Below are positions 35,855 through 45,497 of a stretch of DNA of 64,000 nt, in pieces (the stretch's first letter is position 1; every line of letters starts with the position of its first letter). The notes under the pieces are model-generated. The model was not told where the DNA came from. It did not search any database and saw nothing but the letters and a program-made list of their open reading frames with translations. A program made the translations under genes and the position numbers. This DNA comes from Kushneria sinocarnis (GTDB lineage Bacteria; Pseudomonadota; Gammaproteobacteria; Pseudomonadales; Halomonadaceae). The stretch covers positions 1 through 64,000 of the forward strand of contig NZ_RBIN01000009.1 of NCBI RefSeq assembly GCF_003633775.1. Direction: 5' to 3'.

Positions 35855-37348
35855 ATGATAAACGATGAAGCGCTGGCACTATACAGCCGTGAGCAGTCCG
35901 GCGCGCTGGATCGCGCCCTGATCGAGGCGGGCACGCCGGGCTTCGAACTGATGAGCCAGGCCGGTGAAGCGGCCTGGGCGTGTCTGCAGCGCCACTGGCC
36001 GGATTGCCGGCGCCTGTCGGTACTGTGCGGCGCCGGCAACAATGCCGGGGACGGCTATGTGGTGGCGGCGCTGGCGCACCGCGCCGGCTGGCAGGTGGAA
36101 GTGATCGCACTGAAGGCGCCACAGACGCTTGCCGGCGAAGCCGCCGAGGCGGTGGCGATGGCGCAGCGCACGGGCGTGACGATCACGGCCTGGCAGTCGG
36201 ACTGGACGCCCCGCGGCGAGCTGATCGTCGATGCGCTGCTCGGGACCGGTCTGACCGGTGAGGTGCGCGCGCCCTATGACGAGGCCATCGAGGCGATCAA
36301 TCGGAGCGGCCTGCCGGTGCTGGCCATCGATCTGCCTTCCGGGCTCGATGCCGAAACCGGCACCGTGCTCGGCGCTGCCGTCGAGGCGGCGCGTACCATT
36401 TCCTTCATCGGCCGCAAGTTCGGGCTGTATACCGGCCAGGCCCCCGATTACACCGGGACGATCGAGTATGCGCCGCTGTCGCTGACCCGGCAGCGCCGGG
36501 CTGGTGTCGATCACCTCGGCTGGCTGCTGGATGCCGGGCTGCCGTCGCGGACGCTGCCGCGCCGACGGCCGACCACCCACAAGGGGCAGTGCGGCCACCT
36601 GCTGGTGATCGGGGGGCGCGAGGGGTTCGGCGGCTCGGTCATCATGGCGACCGAAACCGCGGCCCGGCTGGGCGCCGGACTGGTCAGTCTGGCAACTTCG
36701 GCAGTCCATGTGCCGCCCGCGCTGACGCGCTGCCCCGAGATGATGGTCAAGCCGGTACGCAACGGCCTGGATCTCGAGGAGCTGCTCGAGGCCGCCAGCG
36801 GTGTGCTGATCGGCCCGGGTCTGGGGCAGCAGGCCTGGGGCGAGGGGCTGATGCAGGCGGTGCTGAATACCGCGACGCCCTGCGTGGTGGATGCCGACGC
36901 GCTCAATCTGCTCGCATCGCGCTGGCCAAAGGTGCAGCGTGACAACTGGATCCTGACGCCGCATCCCGGCGAGGCCGCGCGTCTGCTGGGCTGTGCGGTG
37001 AGCGAGGTGCAACGGGATCGCCTTGCTGCAGCCCGCGCCCTGCACGGCCGATATGGCGGGGTGATCGTGCTCAAGGGTGCCGGCACCCTGGTGGTGGGCG
37101 GCCCCTCGGGTGATGAGTGCTTCGTGAGTCCGTTCGGCAATCCCGGCATGGCGTCGGGCGGCATGGGGGATGTGCTGGGGGGCATGATTGCCTCGCTGCT
37201 GGTGCAGGGGCTGTCGCCGCTGCAGGCGGCGGCAACCGGCGTGGCGGTGCACGGCATGGCGGCGGATCGGGCGGCGATTTCGGGGGGTGAGCGTGGTCTG
37301 CTGGCAACCGATCTGGCATCCTTTGCGCGGCAGCTGGTCAACCCGTAG
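35855..37348 (+). CDS. nnr: bifunctional NAD(P)H-hydrate epimerase and ADP-dependent dehydratase
   Basis: Repairs damaged NAD(P)HX. The 497-residue fusion has an N-terminal YjeF_N epimerase domain (about 1-210; VLCGAGNNAGDGYVVA, VDALLGTGLTGEV) and a C-terminal ribokinase-like dehydratase domain (about 225-490; HKGQCGHLLVIGG, DADALNLLA, TPHPGEAARLL, NPGMASGGMGDVLGGMIASLL). The ATG at 35855 has AGGGAAG upstream. First gene of the run nnr-tsaE-amiB-mutL-miaA-hfq-hflX; tsaE follows after 21 bp. Confidence 0.95.
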   Translation: MINDEALALYSREQSGALDRALIEAGTPGFELMSQAGEAAWACLQRHWPDCRRLSVLCGAGNNAGDGYVVAALAHRAGWQVEVIALKAPQTLAGEAAEAVAMAQRTGVTITAWQSDWTPRGELIVDALLGTGLTGEVRAPYDEAIEAINRSGLPVLAIDLPSGLDAETGTVLGAAVEAARTISFIGRKFGLYTGQAPDYTGTIEYAPLSLTRQRRAGVDHLGWLLDAGLPSRTLPRRRPTTHKGQCGHLLVIGGREGFGGSVIMATETAARLGAGLVSLATSAVHVPPALTRCPEMMVKPVRNGLDLEELLEAASGVLIGPGLGQQAWGEGLMQAVLNTATPCVVDADALNLLASRWPKVQRDNWILTPHPGEAARLLGCAVSEVQRDRLAAARALHGRYGGVIVLKGAGTLVVGGPSGDECFVSPFGNPGMASGGMGDVLGGMIASLLVQGLSPLQAAATGVAVHGMAADRAAISGGERGLLATDLASFARQLVNP

Positions 37349-37369
37349 CCGGCACGGTGTGAGCAAGAT

Positions 37370-37864
37370 ATGCAGAAATTCGTACTCGACAATGAAGACG
37401 CCCAGGTGGCCTTCGGACGGGCACTGGCCGCCGCCATGAGCTTCCGGGGCCATGTCTGGCTGGAAGGTGAGCTGGGCGCCGGCAAGACCACGCTGGCGCG
37501 CGGCGTGATGCGGGCGCTGGGCATTACCGGGGCGGTCAAGAGCCCCACCTATACGCTGGTCGAACCCTACGAGGTCGGGGCGCAGCAGGTGTATCACTTC
37601 GATCTCTATCGGCTCGCCGATCCCGAGGAACTGGAATTCATCGGGGCGCGTGACTGGCTCGACAGCGAGGCGCTCTGTCTCATCGAGTGGCCCTCGCAGG
37701 GCGGTGATCGACTGCCGACGCCCGATCTGCGCATTCGCCTGGCGCTGGCCGGCGAGGGGCGTCATGCCGAAGCCGAGGCCCTGTCACCCCACGGCGAGCA
37801 GGCCCTGACACAGCTGCCGTCACTGCTCGCGCGGCTCCGACACTCTTCGGAAGGCGGTTCATGA
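37370..37864 (+). CDS. tsaE: tRNA threonylcarbamoyladenosine ATPase TsaE
   Basis: P-loop ATPase that drives the TsaBDE complex making t6A37 in ANN-decoding tRNAs. The 164-residue protein has Walker A GELGAGKTTLARGV near residue 34, SPTYTLVEPYE, and the Walker B-like HFDLYRLADPEEL and IEWPSQG motifs. Its stop overlaps the amiB start by 4 bp, so translation is coupled. Confidence 0.95.
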   Translation: MQKFVLDNEDAQVAFGRALAAAMSFRGHVWLEGELGAGKTTLARGVMRALGITGAVKSPTYTLVEPYEVGAQQVYHFDLYRLADPEELEFIGARDWLDSEALCLIEWPSQGGDRLPTPDLRIRLALAGEGRHAEAEALSPHGEQALTQLPSLLARLRHSSEGGS

Positions 37865-39315
37865 AGCGTTACTCCCTGCCGGCCAGGCTGCTCGGCCTGC
37901 TGATGCTGATACTGCTCCCCGTGCTGAGCCAGGCAGCCGAACTGGATGAGCTGCGTGCCTGGGACAATGGTGATCGCACCCGACTGGTGTTCGATCTCTC
38001 CAGCGAGGTCGAGACCAATGTCTTCACGCTCGATGATCCCGCTCGCCTGGTGATCGATTTCACCGATACCGCCCTGGAGACCACGCTGGATACGACCGGC
38101 AGCGGCAGTGCCCTGATTCGCCGGGTGCGCTCCGGGGTGCGTAACGGCAACGATCTGAGAGTGGTGATGGATCTGGCCGACGCGGTCACGCCGCACGCCT
38201 TCAAGCTCGGGCCGAGCGGGGGCAAGGGGCACCGGTTGGTGGTGGATCTGGGGGGCGCCGGGGCAGGAGAGTCCGGTGCACTGGCCAGCGGTGACGACGG
38301 CGACCCCATCGAGGCCATGATCCGTCAGCAGGAGCGGGATGCCCGCCGCAAGCTGGGGCGCAGCCAGTCCGGCGGGGGCGAGGGCAGTGGTACGGCCTCG
38401 ACCGCCAGTCGCACGGCCCGGCCGCATCCGAAGCGTGACATCGTGGTGGTGATCGATCCCGGCCACGGGGGCAAGGACCCCGGCGCGCTGGGGGATCACA
38501 GCAAGGAGAAGGACGTGGTGCTGGCCATCGGCAGGCGGCTGAAGGCGAAGTTCGATGCCGCGCCCGGTTTCAAGGCCTGGCTGACCCGCGATGACGACAC
38601 CTTCATTCCGCTGCGGGGCCGGTTGCGCATTGCACGTGAACGCCACGCCGACTTCTTCGTCTCGATCCACGCCGATGCGGTAGGCTCCAGCAGTCCGAGG
38701 GGCTCGTCGGTCTATGCACTCTCGCAGCACGGGGCGACTTCGGAAACCGCCCGCTGGCTGGCCCAGACCGAAAACCGCTCCGATCTGATCGGCGGTACCG
38801 GTGGCGACCTGAGCCTGGAGGACAAGGATCGCATGCTGCGTGGCGTGCTGCTCGATCTCAGCATGACCGCGACCATCAATGATTCGCTGGCGGCCGGGGG
38901 CGATGTCATCCGCCAGATTGCCCAGTTCAACCGCATGCACCGTTCACGGGTCGAGCAGGCCGCGTTCGTGGTGCTGAAGTCGCCGGATATTCCCTCGCTG
39001 CTGGTGGAGACCGGCTTCATCACCAATCCGACCGAGGAGCGGCTGCTCAATTCGGCTTCCCATCAGCAGAAACTGACCAATGCGGTGTTCGAGGGCGTAC
39101 GTAGCCACTTCATGAACAGCCCGCCGCCTGACAGTCTGCTGGCCTGGCAGCGCGACCAGCGCCGGGGCGGGGCCGCCGACGAGTATCGGGTGATGGCGGG
39201 GGATACGCTCTCCGGCATTGCCAGCAGCCACGATGTTTCGCTGAGTGCCCTGCGGCGGGTCAACGATCTCGATGGCGATGTGGTCCGGGTCGGGCAGGTG
39301 CTGACGCTGCCGTGA
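37861..39315 (+). CDS. amiB: N-acetylmuramoyl-L-alanine amidase (AmiB type) with AMIN and LysM domains
   Basis: Periplasmic zinc amidase that splits septal peptidoglycan at division. The 484-residue precursor has a signal peptide (about 1-25, cleavage near SQA-AEL), an AMIN septal-localisation domain (about 26-125), a linker, the Amidase_3 domain (about 190-410; [45 protein letters not shown]) and one C-terminal LysM ([25 protein letters not shown]). AmiB-type enzymes are controlled by EnvC/NlpD-like activators, not in this window. Overlaps tsaE by 4 bp. Confidence 0.95.
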   Translation: MKRYSLPARLLGLLMLILLPVLSQAAELDELRAWDNGDRTRLVFDLSSEVETNVFTLDDPARLVIDFTDTALETTLDTTGSGSALIRRVRSGVRNGNDLRVVMDLADAVTPHAFKLGPSGGKGHRLVVDLGGAGAGESGALASGDDGDPIEAMIRQQERDARRKLGRSQSGGGEGSGTASTASRTARPHPKRDIVVVIDPGHGGKDPGALGDHSKEKDVVLAIGRRLKAKFDAAPGFKAWLTRDDDTFIPLRGRLRIARERHADFFVSIHADAVGSSSPRGSSVYALSQHGATSETARWLAQTENRSDLIGGTGGDLSLEDKDRMLRGVLLDLSMTATINDSLAAGGDVIRQIAQFNRMHRSRVEQAAFVVLKSPDIPSLLVETGFITNPTEERLLNSASHQQKLTNAVFEGVRSHFMNSPPPDSLLAWQRDQRRGGAADEYRVMAGDTLSGIASSHDVSLSALRRVNDLDGDVVRVGQVLTLP

Positions 39316-39391
39316 GTGCATCCCCGTTGATGAGCGTTCGGGTTACAATGGGCCTTCGATTCCCGACCCCATCGAGCTGCAAGGAGGCCGT

Positions 39392-41389
39392 GTGAGCGAA
39401 CGCCGCATTCAGGTACTGGTCCCGCGCCTGGCCAATCAGATCGCGGCCGGTGAGGTGGTCGAGCGTCCGGCCTCGGTGCTCAAGGAGCTGGTGGAAAACG
39501 CCATTGATGCCGGCAGCAGTCGCATTGATATCGAGCTGGAGGCCGGTGGCAGCAAGCTGATCCGGGTGCGCGACAACGGCGGCGGGATTGATCACGATGA
39601 TCTGGGGCTGGCGCTGTCACGCCATGCCACCAGCAAGATCGGTACGCTCGATGATCTCGAGGGCGTGGCCACGCTCGGCTTTCGCGGCGAGGCGCTGGCC
39701 GCGATCAGTGCGGTGGCCCGGCTGGAGCTGTTCTCCAACACCAGCGAGGAGCACAGCGATGGCTGGCGGGCGGTGGCCGAAGGCCGCGAGATGACCCCCC
39801 GCGTCTCGCCGGCCCCCCATCCCCGCGGCACCACCGTCACGGTGCGCGATCTGTTCTTCAATACCCCGGCCCGCCGCAAGTTTCAGCGCACCGAGAAGAC
39901 CGAGTTCGGTCACGCGGAGGAGGCCTTTCGCCGCCTGGCGCTCTCCCATCACGCCATCGACCTGACCCTGCGCCACAACCGCAAGGTGGTGCATCAGCTG
40001 GCCGCCGGTGGCGATCAGCTGGCGATGGAGAAGCGCATCGGTCGCCTGCTGGGACGCGGCTTTCTCGACAACGCCCTGCATGTCGATGTCGAGGCCGGCG
40101 GCCTGCACCTCTGGGGCTGGGTGGGGCTGCCGACCCATACCCGCGCTCAGGCCGATCAGCAGTACTTCTTTGTCAACGGCCGGGCGATCCGCGATCGGCT
40201 GGTGGCGCATGCCGTGCGCCAGGCCTATCGCGATGTGCTCTTCCATGGCCGTCACCCGGTGTTCGTGCTGTATCTGGAACTCGATACCCACAGCGTCGAT
40301 GTCAACGTGCACCCCACCAAGCACGAGGTACGCTTTCGCGATTCGCGGCTGGTGCATGACTTTCTGTTTTCCAGCCTGCACCGGGCGCTGGCGGACGTTC
40401 GTCCGGAAGCGGCACAGGCGTCGGCCGACAGCGAGCCCGCAGCGTCCGGGGAGCCGGCTGACGCAGCGGCCGAGCGCCGTGGCGCTCCCGCGCGGGAAGA
40501 CAGCGCCGGCTGGCAGCAGCAGGGCATGGCACTGGCCCGGCAGGCGGCCTCCGGTGCGCAGGGGGCCGGGGGCGGCGACTACCGCCAGGGATCGGCCGAA
40601 CGCCCCGGCGAACAGCGCATCCGCGAGTTCATGGCCGGTTATCGCGCCCTGCATCCCGATCACGAGTCACGCCTGCTCGAGCCGCGCCACGAGAAAGCGC
40701 CGGACCGCGGCGAGCCGGCTGCGCCGACCACGGACCGGGCGCGAGCCGACGCCGGGGGGGTTGCCGGTGACGAGGGCCGCGAGCCCGGGGCGGCACAGAG
40801 CGATGTGCCACCGCTGGGCTATGCCGTGGCCCAGCTGCATGGTGTCTATGTCCTGACCCAGAGCGCACGTGGCATGGTGATCGTGGACATGCATGCCGCC
40901 CACGAACGGATCACCTACGAGCGCCTCAAGGGGCAGTATCTGGGTGAGGGGGTGGAATCCCAGCCGCTGCTGGTGCCGATCTCGCTGGCGGCCAGCGAAG
41001 GCGAGGTGGAGCTGATCGAGCAGGAGCGCGCTGCCTTCGAGCAGGTCGGCGTGGTTCTCGAGCCGGGCGGGCCGGAGACGATTCTGGTGCGCCAGCTGCC
41101 GGCGCTGCTGGCCGGCGCGGATTGCGAGGGGCTGATTCGCGAGATGCTGGCCGAGCTCGAGCGCTATGGCCGCAGTCAGGCGGTCGAGGCGCGTCTGCTG
41201 GAGCTGCTCTCCACCATGGCCTGCCATGGCAGCGTCCGGGCCAACCGGCGGCTGACGATCGAGGAGATGAATGCGCTGTTGCGCGACATGGAGCGCACCG
41301 AGCGCAGCGGACAGTGTAATCATGGCCGGCCGACCTGGAAGGAGCTGTCGATGCGCGAACTCGATCGTCTGTTCGCCAGGGGGCAGTAG
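39392..41389 (+). CDS. mutL: DNA mismatch repair protein MutL (endonuclease-type)
   Basis: Couples mismatch recognition by MutS to strand excision. The 665-residue protein starts at GTG with AAGGAGG upstream. The N-terminal GHL ATPase is complete ([26 protein letters not shown], then HPTKHEVRF). A proline/alanine-rich linker (about 335-480) leads to the C-terminal dimerisation domain, which carries [12 protein letters not shown] at 499-510, fitting the endonuclease motif DxHA-x2-E-x4-E with Met for Gln, plus the ACHGS and CNHGRP zinc-site motifs. E. coli MutL lacks this motif. miaA starts 3 bp after the stop. Confidence 0.96.
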   Translation: MSERRIQVLVPRLANQIAAGEVVERPASVLKELVENAIDAGSSRIDIELEAGGSKLIRVRDNGGGIDHDDLGLALSRHATSKIGTLDDLEGVATLGFRGEALAAISAVARLELFSNTSEEHSDGWRAVAEGREMTPRVSPAPHPRGTTVTVRDLFFNTPARRKFQRTEKTEFGHAEEAFRRLALSHHAIDLTLRHNRKVVHQLAAGGDQLAMEKRIGRLLGRGFLDNALHVDVEAGGLHLWGWVGLPTHTRAQADQQYFFVNGRAIRDRLVAHAVRQAYRDVLFHGRHPVFVLYLELDTHSVDVNVHPTKHEVRFRDSRLVHDFLFSSLHRALADVRPEAAQASADSEPAASGEPADAAAERRGAPAREDSAGWQQQGMALARQAASGAQGAGGGDYRQGSAERPGEQRIREFMAGYRALHPDHESRLLEPRHEKAPDRGEPAAPTTDRARADAGGVAGDEGREPGAAQSDVPPLGYAVAQLHGVYVLTQSARGMVIVDMHAAHERITYERLKGQYLGEGVESQPLLVPISLAASEGEVELIEQERAAFEQVGVVLEPGGPETILVRQLPALLAGADCEGLIREMLAELERYGRSQAVEARLLELLSTMACHGSVRANRRLTIEEMNALLRDMERTERSGQCNHGRPTWKELSMRELDRLFARGQ

Positions 41390-41391
41390 CC

Positions 41392-42345
41392 ATGACCGCA
41401 ACGGCTGCTGCCGATGAACGGCCGACGGCCCTTTTGCTGATGGGGCCTACCGCTTCGGGCAAGACCGATCTGGCGATCGCGCTGCGCGAGCGGCTGGGCT
41501 GCGAACTGATCAGCGTCGACTCCGCCATGGTCTATCGCGGCATGGATATCGGCACGGCCAAGCCGAGTGCCGAGGAGCAGGCCCGGGCGCCACACCGGCT
41601 GATCGACATCCGGGATCCGGCCGCTCCCTACTCGGCAGTGGAATTTCGTGACGATGCGCTTGTCCATATTGCCGACATCGCGCGTCAGGGCCGGATACCG
41701 CTGCTGGTCGGCGGGACCATGCTCTACTTCCGGGTACTGACCCGGGGAATTGCCGATATGCCGGCGGCGCAGCCGGAAATCCGGCGTGAGCTGGCGGCCC
41801 TGCAGGCCGAGCGGGGCAGTGCCGGGCTGCACGAGGAGCTGGCCCGGGTTGACCCGGAATCGGCGGCCCGGCTGCATCCCAACGATCCGCAGCGGCTGCT
41901 GCGGGCGCTGGAGATCTACCGTGCCAGCGGGCGGACCATGGGCGAGCACTGGCGTGCCCAGACGCCCGCGCCGCTGCCTTTTCGACCGCTGTCCATCGGG
42001 CTTGTCCCGGGCGATCGCCGGGTACTGCATGCCCGTATCGCCGAGCGCTTTGACAGGATGCTGGCCTCCGGCTTCCCCGAAGAGGTGCAGGCGCTGCGAG
42101 CACGCGGCGATCTGCATGCCGATCTGCCGGCCATCCGAAGCGTCGGCTACCGGCAGCTGTGGCAGGGCATGGCGCAGGGATCGGGAATGGCCGAGATGCG
42201 CGAGCAGGGCGTGATCGCGACCCGCCAGCTGGCCAAGCGTCAGCTGACCTGGCTGCGACGCTGGCCGGAGTGCCACAGACTCGACGCACTGGCGCCCGAC
42301 GTCCTGGCACAGGCCTTGAAAATCGTGCGCGATAACGGCACTTAG
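41392..42345 (+). CDS. miaA: tRNA dimethylallyltransferase MiaA
   Basis: Adds an isopentenyl group to A37 of tRNAs reading UNN codons. The 317-residue protein shows the P-loop [15 protein letters not shown], the DMAPP/tRNA site [28 protein letters not shown] and [14 protein letters not shown], and the swinging tRNA-binding helical region with RSVGYRQLW. It follows mutL by 3 bp and precedes hfq, the order conserved in gammaproteobacteria. Confidence 0.96.
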   Translation: MTATAAADERPTALLLMGPTASGKTDLAIALRERLGCELISVDSAMVYRGMDIGTAKPSAEEQARAPHRLIDIRDPAAPYSAVEFRDDALVHIADIARQGRIPLLVGGTMLYFRVLTRGIADMPAAQPEIRRELAALQAERGSAGLHEELARVDPESAARLHPNDPQRLLRALEIYRASGRTMGEHWRAQTPAPLPFRPLSIGLVPGDRRVLHARIAERFDRMLASGFPEEVQALRARGDLHADLPAIRSVGYRQLWQGMAQGSGMAEMREQGVIATRQLAKRQLTWLRRWPECHRLDALAPDVLAQALKIVRDNGT

Positions 42346-42520
42346 CGTAATATGTGTGGTCACATTTCATTGTGGCACGCCAGCCTGTCGGGCGCTGCCT
42401 GCCAGGGCAGTCGTCCGATACAGCGGACCCGGAATGCGGCGGGCGAAAAGCCTGACTTCAGGCATCAAACGACGCATTGCAATAAACGATAAACACCAGG
42501 CAATAATTTTGGAGAACTAC

Positions 42521-42772
42521 ATGTCCAAAGGACAGTCTCTTCAGGACCCCTATCTGAACATCCTGCGCAAGGAGCGCATTCCGGTCTCGATCTTTCTGGT
42601 CAACGGCATCAAGCTGCAGGGGCAGATCGAGTCCTTCGATCAGTTCGTGATCCTGCTGCGCAACACGGTCAGCCAGATGGTCTACAAGCACGCCATTTCC
42701 ACGGTCGTGCCCTCGCGCAACGTGCGTCTGCCGGCCCAGGATCCGGGGCTGCAGAACGGTCAGGAAGCCTGA
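42521..42772 (+). CDS. hfq: RNA chaperone Hfq
   Basis: Hexameric Sm-like protein that pairs small RNAs with mRNAs. The 83-residue product has Sm1 ([25 protein letters not shown]) and Sm2 ([15 protein letters not shown]) with the YKHA proximal-face motif; the disordered C-terminal tail is shorter than in E. coli (102 residues). A clear TTGGAGAA ribosome binding site precedes the ATG. The 175-bp leader after miaA probably holds hfq promoters; a short inverted repeat ATGTG-TGGT-CACAT lies at 42352-42365. Confidence 0.97.
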   Translation: MSKGQSLQDPYLNILRKERIPVSIFLVNGIKLQGQIESFDQFVILLRNTVSQMVYKHAISTVVPSRNVRLPAQDPGLQNGQEA

Positions 42773-42785
42773 GGGGAGACGCCGA

Positions 42786-44114
42786 TTGTTTTTCGAGCGT
42801 CCCGAAAGTGGTGAGACCGCTGTTCTGGTGCATGTCGAATTCGAGGACAGCACCGAGCGGGAGGATACCTCGGAGTTTCTGGAGCTGGTGCGCAGTGCCG
42901 GCGCGGAACCGGCTGCCCTGCTGACGGGCAGTCGGCGCAAGCCCAGTCCGAAAACCATGATCGGGGAGGGCAAGCTCGAGGAGGCACGCGCCATGCTGCG
43001 CGAGCACGGCGCGGAACTTGCCATCTTCAATCACGCCCTGTCGCCTTCCCAGGAGCGCAATATCGAGCGCGAGCTGCAGTGCCGCGTGCTCGATCGTACC
43101 GGTCTGATTCTCGATATCTTCGCCCAGCGGGCGCGTACCCATGAAGGCAAGCTGCAGGTCGAGCTGGCCCAGCTCGAATACATGGCGACCCGCCTGGTGC
43201 GGGGCTGGACCCACCTTGAACGGCAGAAGGGCGGCATCGGGCTGCGCGGTCCGGGCGAGACCCAGCTGGAAACCGACCGCCGATTGCTGCGCGGGCGCAT
43301 CAAGTCGATCCACAAGCGGCTGGACAAGGTGCGCAGCCAGCGCAACCAGAATCGGCGCGCCAGGGCCCGCGCGGAGATCCCGTCGGTGTCGCTGGTGGGG
43401 TACACCAACGCCGGCAAGTCGACGCTCTTCAACGCGCTCACCGCCTCGGACGTGTTCACGGCCGATCAGCTCTTCGCCACGCTGGACCCGACCCTGCGGC
43501 GTCTGGAGCTGGAGGATGTCGGCCCGGTGGTGCTGGCGGACACGGTCGGTTTCATCCGGGATCTGCCGCACAAGCTGGTCGAGGCCTTTCAGGCCACCCT
43601 GCAGGAGGCCGCGGAAGCGACCCTGCTGGTGCATGTCATCGACGCGGCGGACGAGGAGCGTGAGAGCCACGGGCAGCAGGTCAATGCCGTGCTGGCGGAG
43701 ATCGGCGCCAGCGATGTGCCCAGGCTGCTGGTCATGAACAAGACCGATCTGCTGGGCATGGCGCCTCGACTGGAGCGCAATGACGAGGGGCTGCCGACCG
43801 TGGTCTGGCTGTCCGCCCAGCATCAGCAGGGCTTCGACCTGCTGATGCAGGCGCTCTCCGAGCGGCTGGCGGTTGACGTACTGGATACCCGGCTGACACT
43901 GTCACCTGCCCAGGGCTGGTTGCGGGCGCAGCTCTTCGAACTCGGCTCGGTACGCGAGGAAGAGTTCGATGATGATGGCCGCTCGCATCTGTCGGTACGC
44001 CTGCCGCGCCGTGACTTCATGCAGCTGCTGGCGCGTGCCGATGAGGATCCCGCCGATTATCTGGATTGGCAGGAGCTGAATGATTCCGGAGCGTTGCCCG
44101 ATTCCTCGCCCTGA
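42786..44114 (+). CDS. hflX: ribosome-associated GTPase HflX
   Basis: Splits and rescues stalled or heat-damaged 70S ribosomes. The 442-residue protein starts at TTG (42786), with a GAGGGGAG ribosome binding site just inside the hfq 3' end. It has the HflX N-terminal domain, the coiled linker with GPGETQLETDRRLLRGRIKSI, then the G domain: G1 GYTNAGKSTLFNALT, G3 DTVGFIRDLP, G4 NKTD. Downstream there is a 177-bp gap before hflK. Confidence 0.95.
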   Translation: MFFERPESGETAVLVHVEFEDSTEREDTSEFLELVRSAGAEPAALLTGSRRKPSPKTMIGEGKLEEARAMLREHGAELAIFNHALSPSQERNIERELQCRVLDRTGLILDIFAQRARTHEGKLQVELAQLEYMATRLVRGWTHLERQKGGIGLRGPGETQLETDRRLLRGRIKSIHKRLDKVRSQRNQNRRARARAEIPSVSLVGYTNAGKSTLFNALTASDVFTADQLFATLDPTLRRLELEDVGPVVLADTVGFIRDLPHKLVEAFQATLQEAAEATLLVHVIDAADEERESHGQQVNAVLAEIGASDVPRLLVMNKTDLLGMAPRLERNDEGLPTVVWLSAQHQQGFDLLMQALSERLAVDVLDTRLTLSPAQGWLRAQLFELGSVREEEFDDDGRSHLSVRLPRRDFMQLLARADEDPADYLDWQELNDSGALPDSSP

Positions 44115-44208
44115 GTGTCCGGAATCGGCCCCCTGATGTCATGCGAACGCATCAGACCGGTTTCAGGACATGCCGGTTCGGGGTATGTTACAACGCGCAA
44201 CCTGTTAC

Positions 44209-44231
44209 GGGGCATTCGGCTGGAATGCCCC
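44209..44231 (+). terminator. perfect hairpin between hflX and hflK
   Basis: GGGGCATTC (44209-44217) pairs with GAATGCCCC (44223-44231) around a 5-nt loop in the 177-bp hflX-hflK gap. A second, weaker hairpin with G-U pairs (ACATGCC...GGGTATGT) lies just upstream at about 44168-44188. Without a U-tract these may be an mRNA processing or attenuation point that separates hflX from hflKC rather than a full stop. Confidence 0.4.
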
Positions 44232-44291
44232 GATTCGCGAGTCGGCCGTGCGTCGAGCAGCCAGCACTTCCTGCCCTTTTGGAGACGATGT

Positions 44292-45497
44292 ATGGCCTGG
44301 AATGAGCCGGGTGGTAACAACAACCAGCAGGATCCCTGGAGCGGTGGGGGTCGTGGTGGAGGCGGCGGTGGTAACAACCAGGGGCCGCCGGATCTCGATG
44401 AGCTGCTCAGAAAGCTGAAGAATCGCCTCAATGGCCTGCTCGGTCAGCAGCAGCGCCCGCAGCGTTCAAACGGCAGCGATGGCGGCAACGGTGATGGCGG
44501 CGGGCGCCGCAGCACCCTGCTGCTGCCGCTGATCGTGGTGGTCGTGGCGCTGGTGGTATGGGCCGGTTCCGGCTTCTATCTGGTCGATCAGTCCGAGCGC
44601 GGCGTCGTGCTGCGTTTCGGCAAGTATCTCAATACCGTGGGGCCCGGTCTGCACTGGAATCCGCCGCTGGTGGACAATGTCCATCGCGTCAACGTGACCC
44701 AGGTGCGTTCGCTGAGCCAGACCGACTCGATGCTGACCAAGGACGAGAACATCGTGAAGGTTCAGCTCTCCAGTCAGTATCTGGTCTCCGATCCGCGCAA
44801 CTATGTTCTCAACGTGCGCTCGCCCGAGGTCAGCATGCAGAACGCCATGGATTCCGCGCTGCGTCATGTGATCGGCAGCACCGAGATGAACGATATCCTC
44901 ACCTCGGGGCGCGAACTGGTGGCCTCTCAGGTGACCGAACGGCTGCAGTCCTACCTCGACAGTTACCATATCGGCCTGCAGCTGCAGACCGTCAACGTGG
45001 AGTCGACCTCGCCGCCCGACCAGGTGCAGGACGCCTTTGATGACGTGATCAAGGCCCGCGAGGAGCGTCAGCGTACCATCAACCAGGCGATGGCCTACGA
45101 GAATGCGGTAATGCCTGCGGCACAGGGCAGGGCCCAGCGCATCAAGGAGGAGGCCCAGGGCTACAAGGAGTCGGTGGTGGCACAGGCTCAGGGCGATGCC
45201 AACCGCTTCACCTCCCTGACGCGCGAGTACGAGAAGGCACCCGAGGTCACGCGTGAACGCCTCTACCTGGAAACCGTCAGCAATGTGCTGGGTAATACCC
45301 GCAAGGCACTGGTTGATCCGGGGTCGGACAACAGCGTGACCGTGCTGCCGCTGGGGCAGCTGCAATCATCCGGAGGCAACGGCACGGGCAGCAGCAGCCA
45401 GGCGATGGATGATCAGCAGGTGGATCAGCTCACCCGTAGAATTGCCGAACAGATTGCGACACAGAGCCGCCAGAACAGCCTTCGGGAGGGCCGTTAA
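44292..45497 (+). CDS. hflK: FtsH protease modulator HflK
   Basis: SPFH/band-7 protein that with HflC forms a periplasm-facing cage around FtsH. The 401-residue product has a glycine- and asparagine-rich cytoplasmic N-terminus (WSGGGRGGGGGGNNQG), one membrane segment (about 78-98, LLLPLIVVVVALVVWAGSGF), the SPFH domain (YLVDQSERGVVLRFGKYLNTVGPGLHW onward) and a long helical region ending in a Gln/Ser-rich tail. The ATG at 44292 follows GGAG. Its stop overlaps the hflC ATG (TAATG). Confidence 0.96.
   Translation: MAWNEPGGNNNQQDPWSGGGRGGGGGGNNQGPPDLDELLRKLKNRLNGLLGQQQRPQRSNGSDGGNGDGGGRRSTLLLPLIVVVVALVVWAGSGFYLVDQSERGVVLRFGKYLNTVGPGLHWNPPLVDNVHRVNVTQVRSLSQTDSMLTKDENIVKVQLSSQYLVSDPRNYVLNVRSPEVSMQNAMDSALRHVIGSTEMNDILTSGRELVASQVTERLQSYLDSYHIGLQLQTVNVESTSPPDQVQDAFDDVIKAREERQRTINQAMAYENAVMPAAQGRAQRIKEEAQGYKESVVAQAQGDANRFTSLTREYEKAPEVTRERLYLETVSNVLGNTRKALVDPGSDNSVTVLPLGQLQSSGGNGTGSSSQAMDDQQVDQLTRRIAEQIATQSRQNSLREGR

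Noticed and set aside
39327-39349. Promoter TTGATG/TACAAT upstream of mutL
   Set aside because: The two hexamers are only 11 bp apart, too close for a sigma-70 promoter; at best the TACAAT alone is a weak -10.
42352-42365. ATGTG-TGGT-CACAT as a CRP/Vfr binding site upstream of hfq
   Set aside because: The half-sites are separated by 4 bp rather than the 6 bp of CRP-type sites, and the outer bases do not match the consensus.
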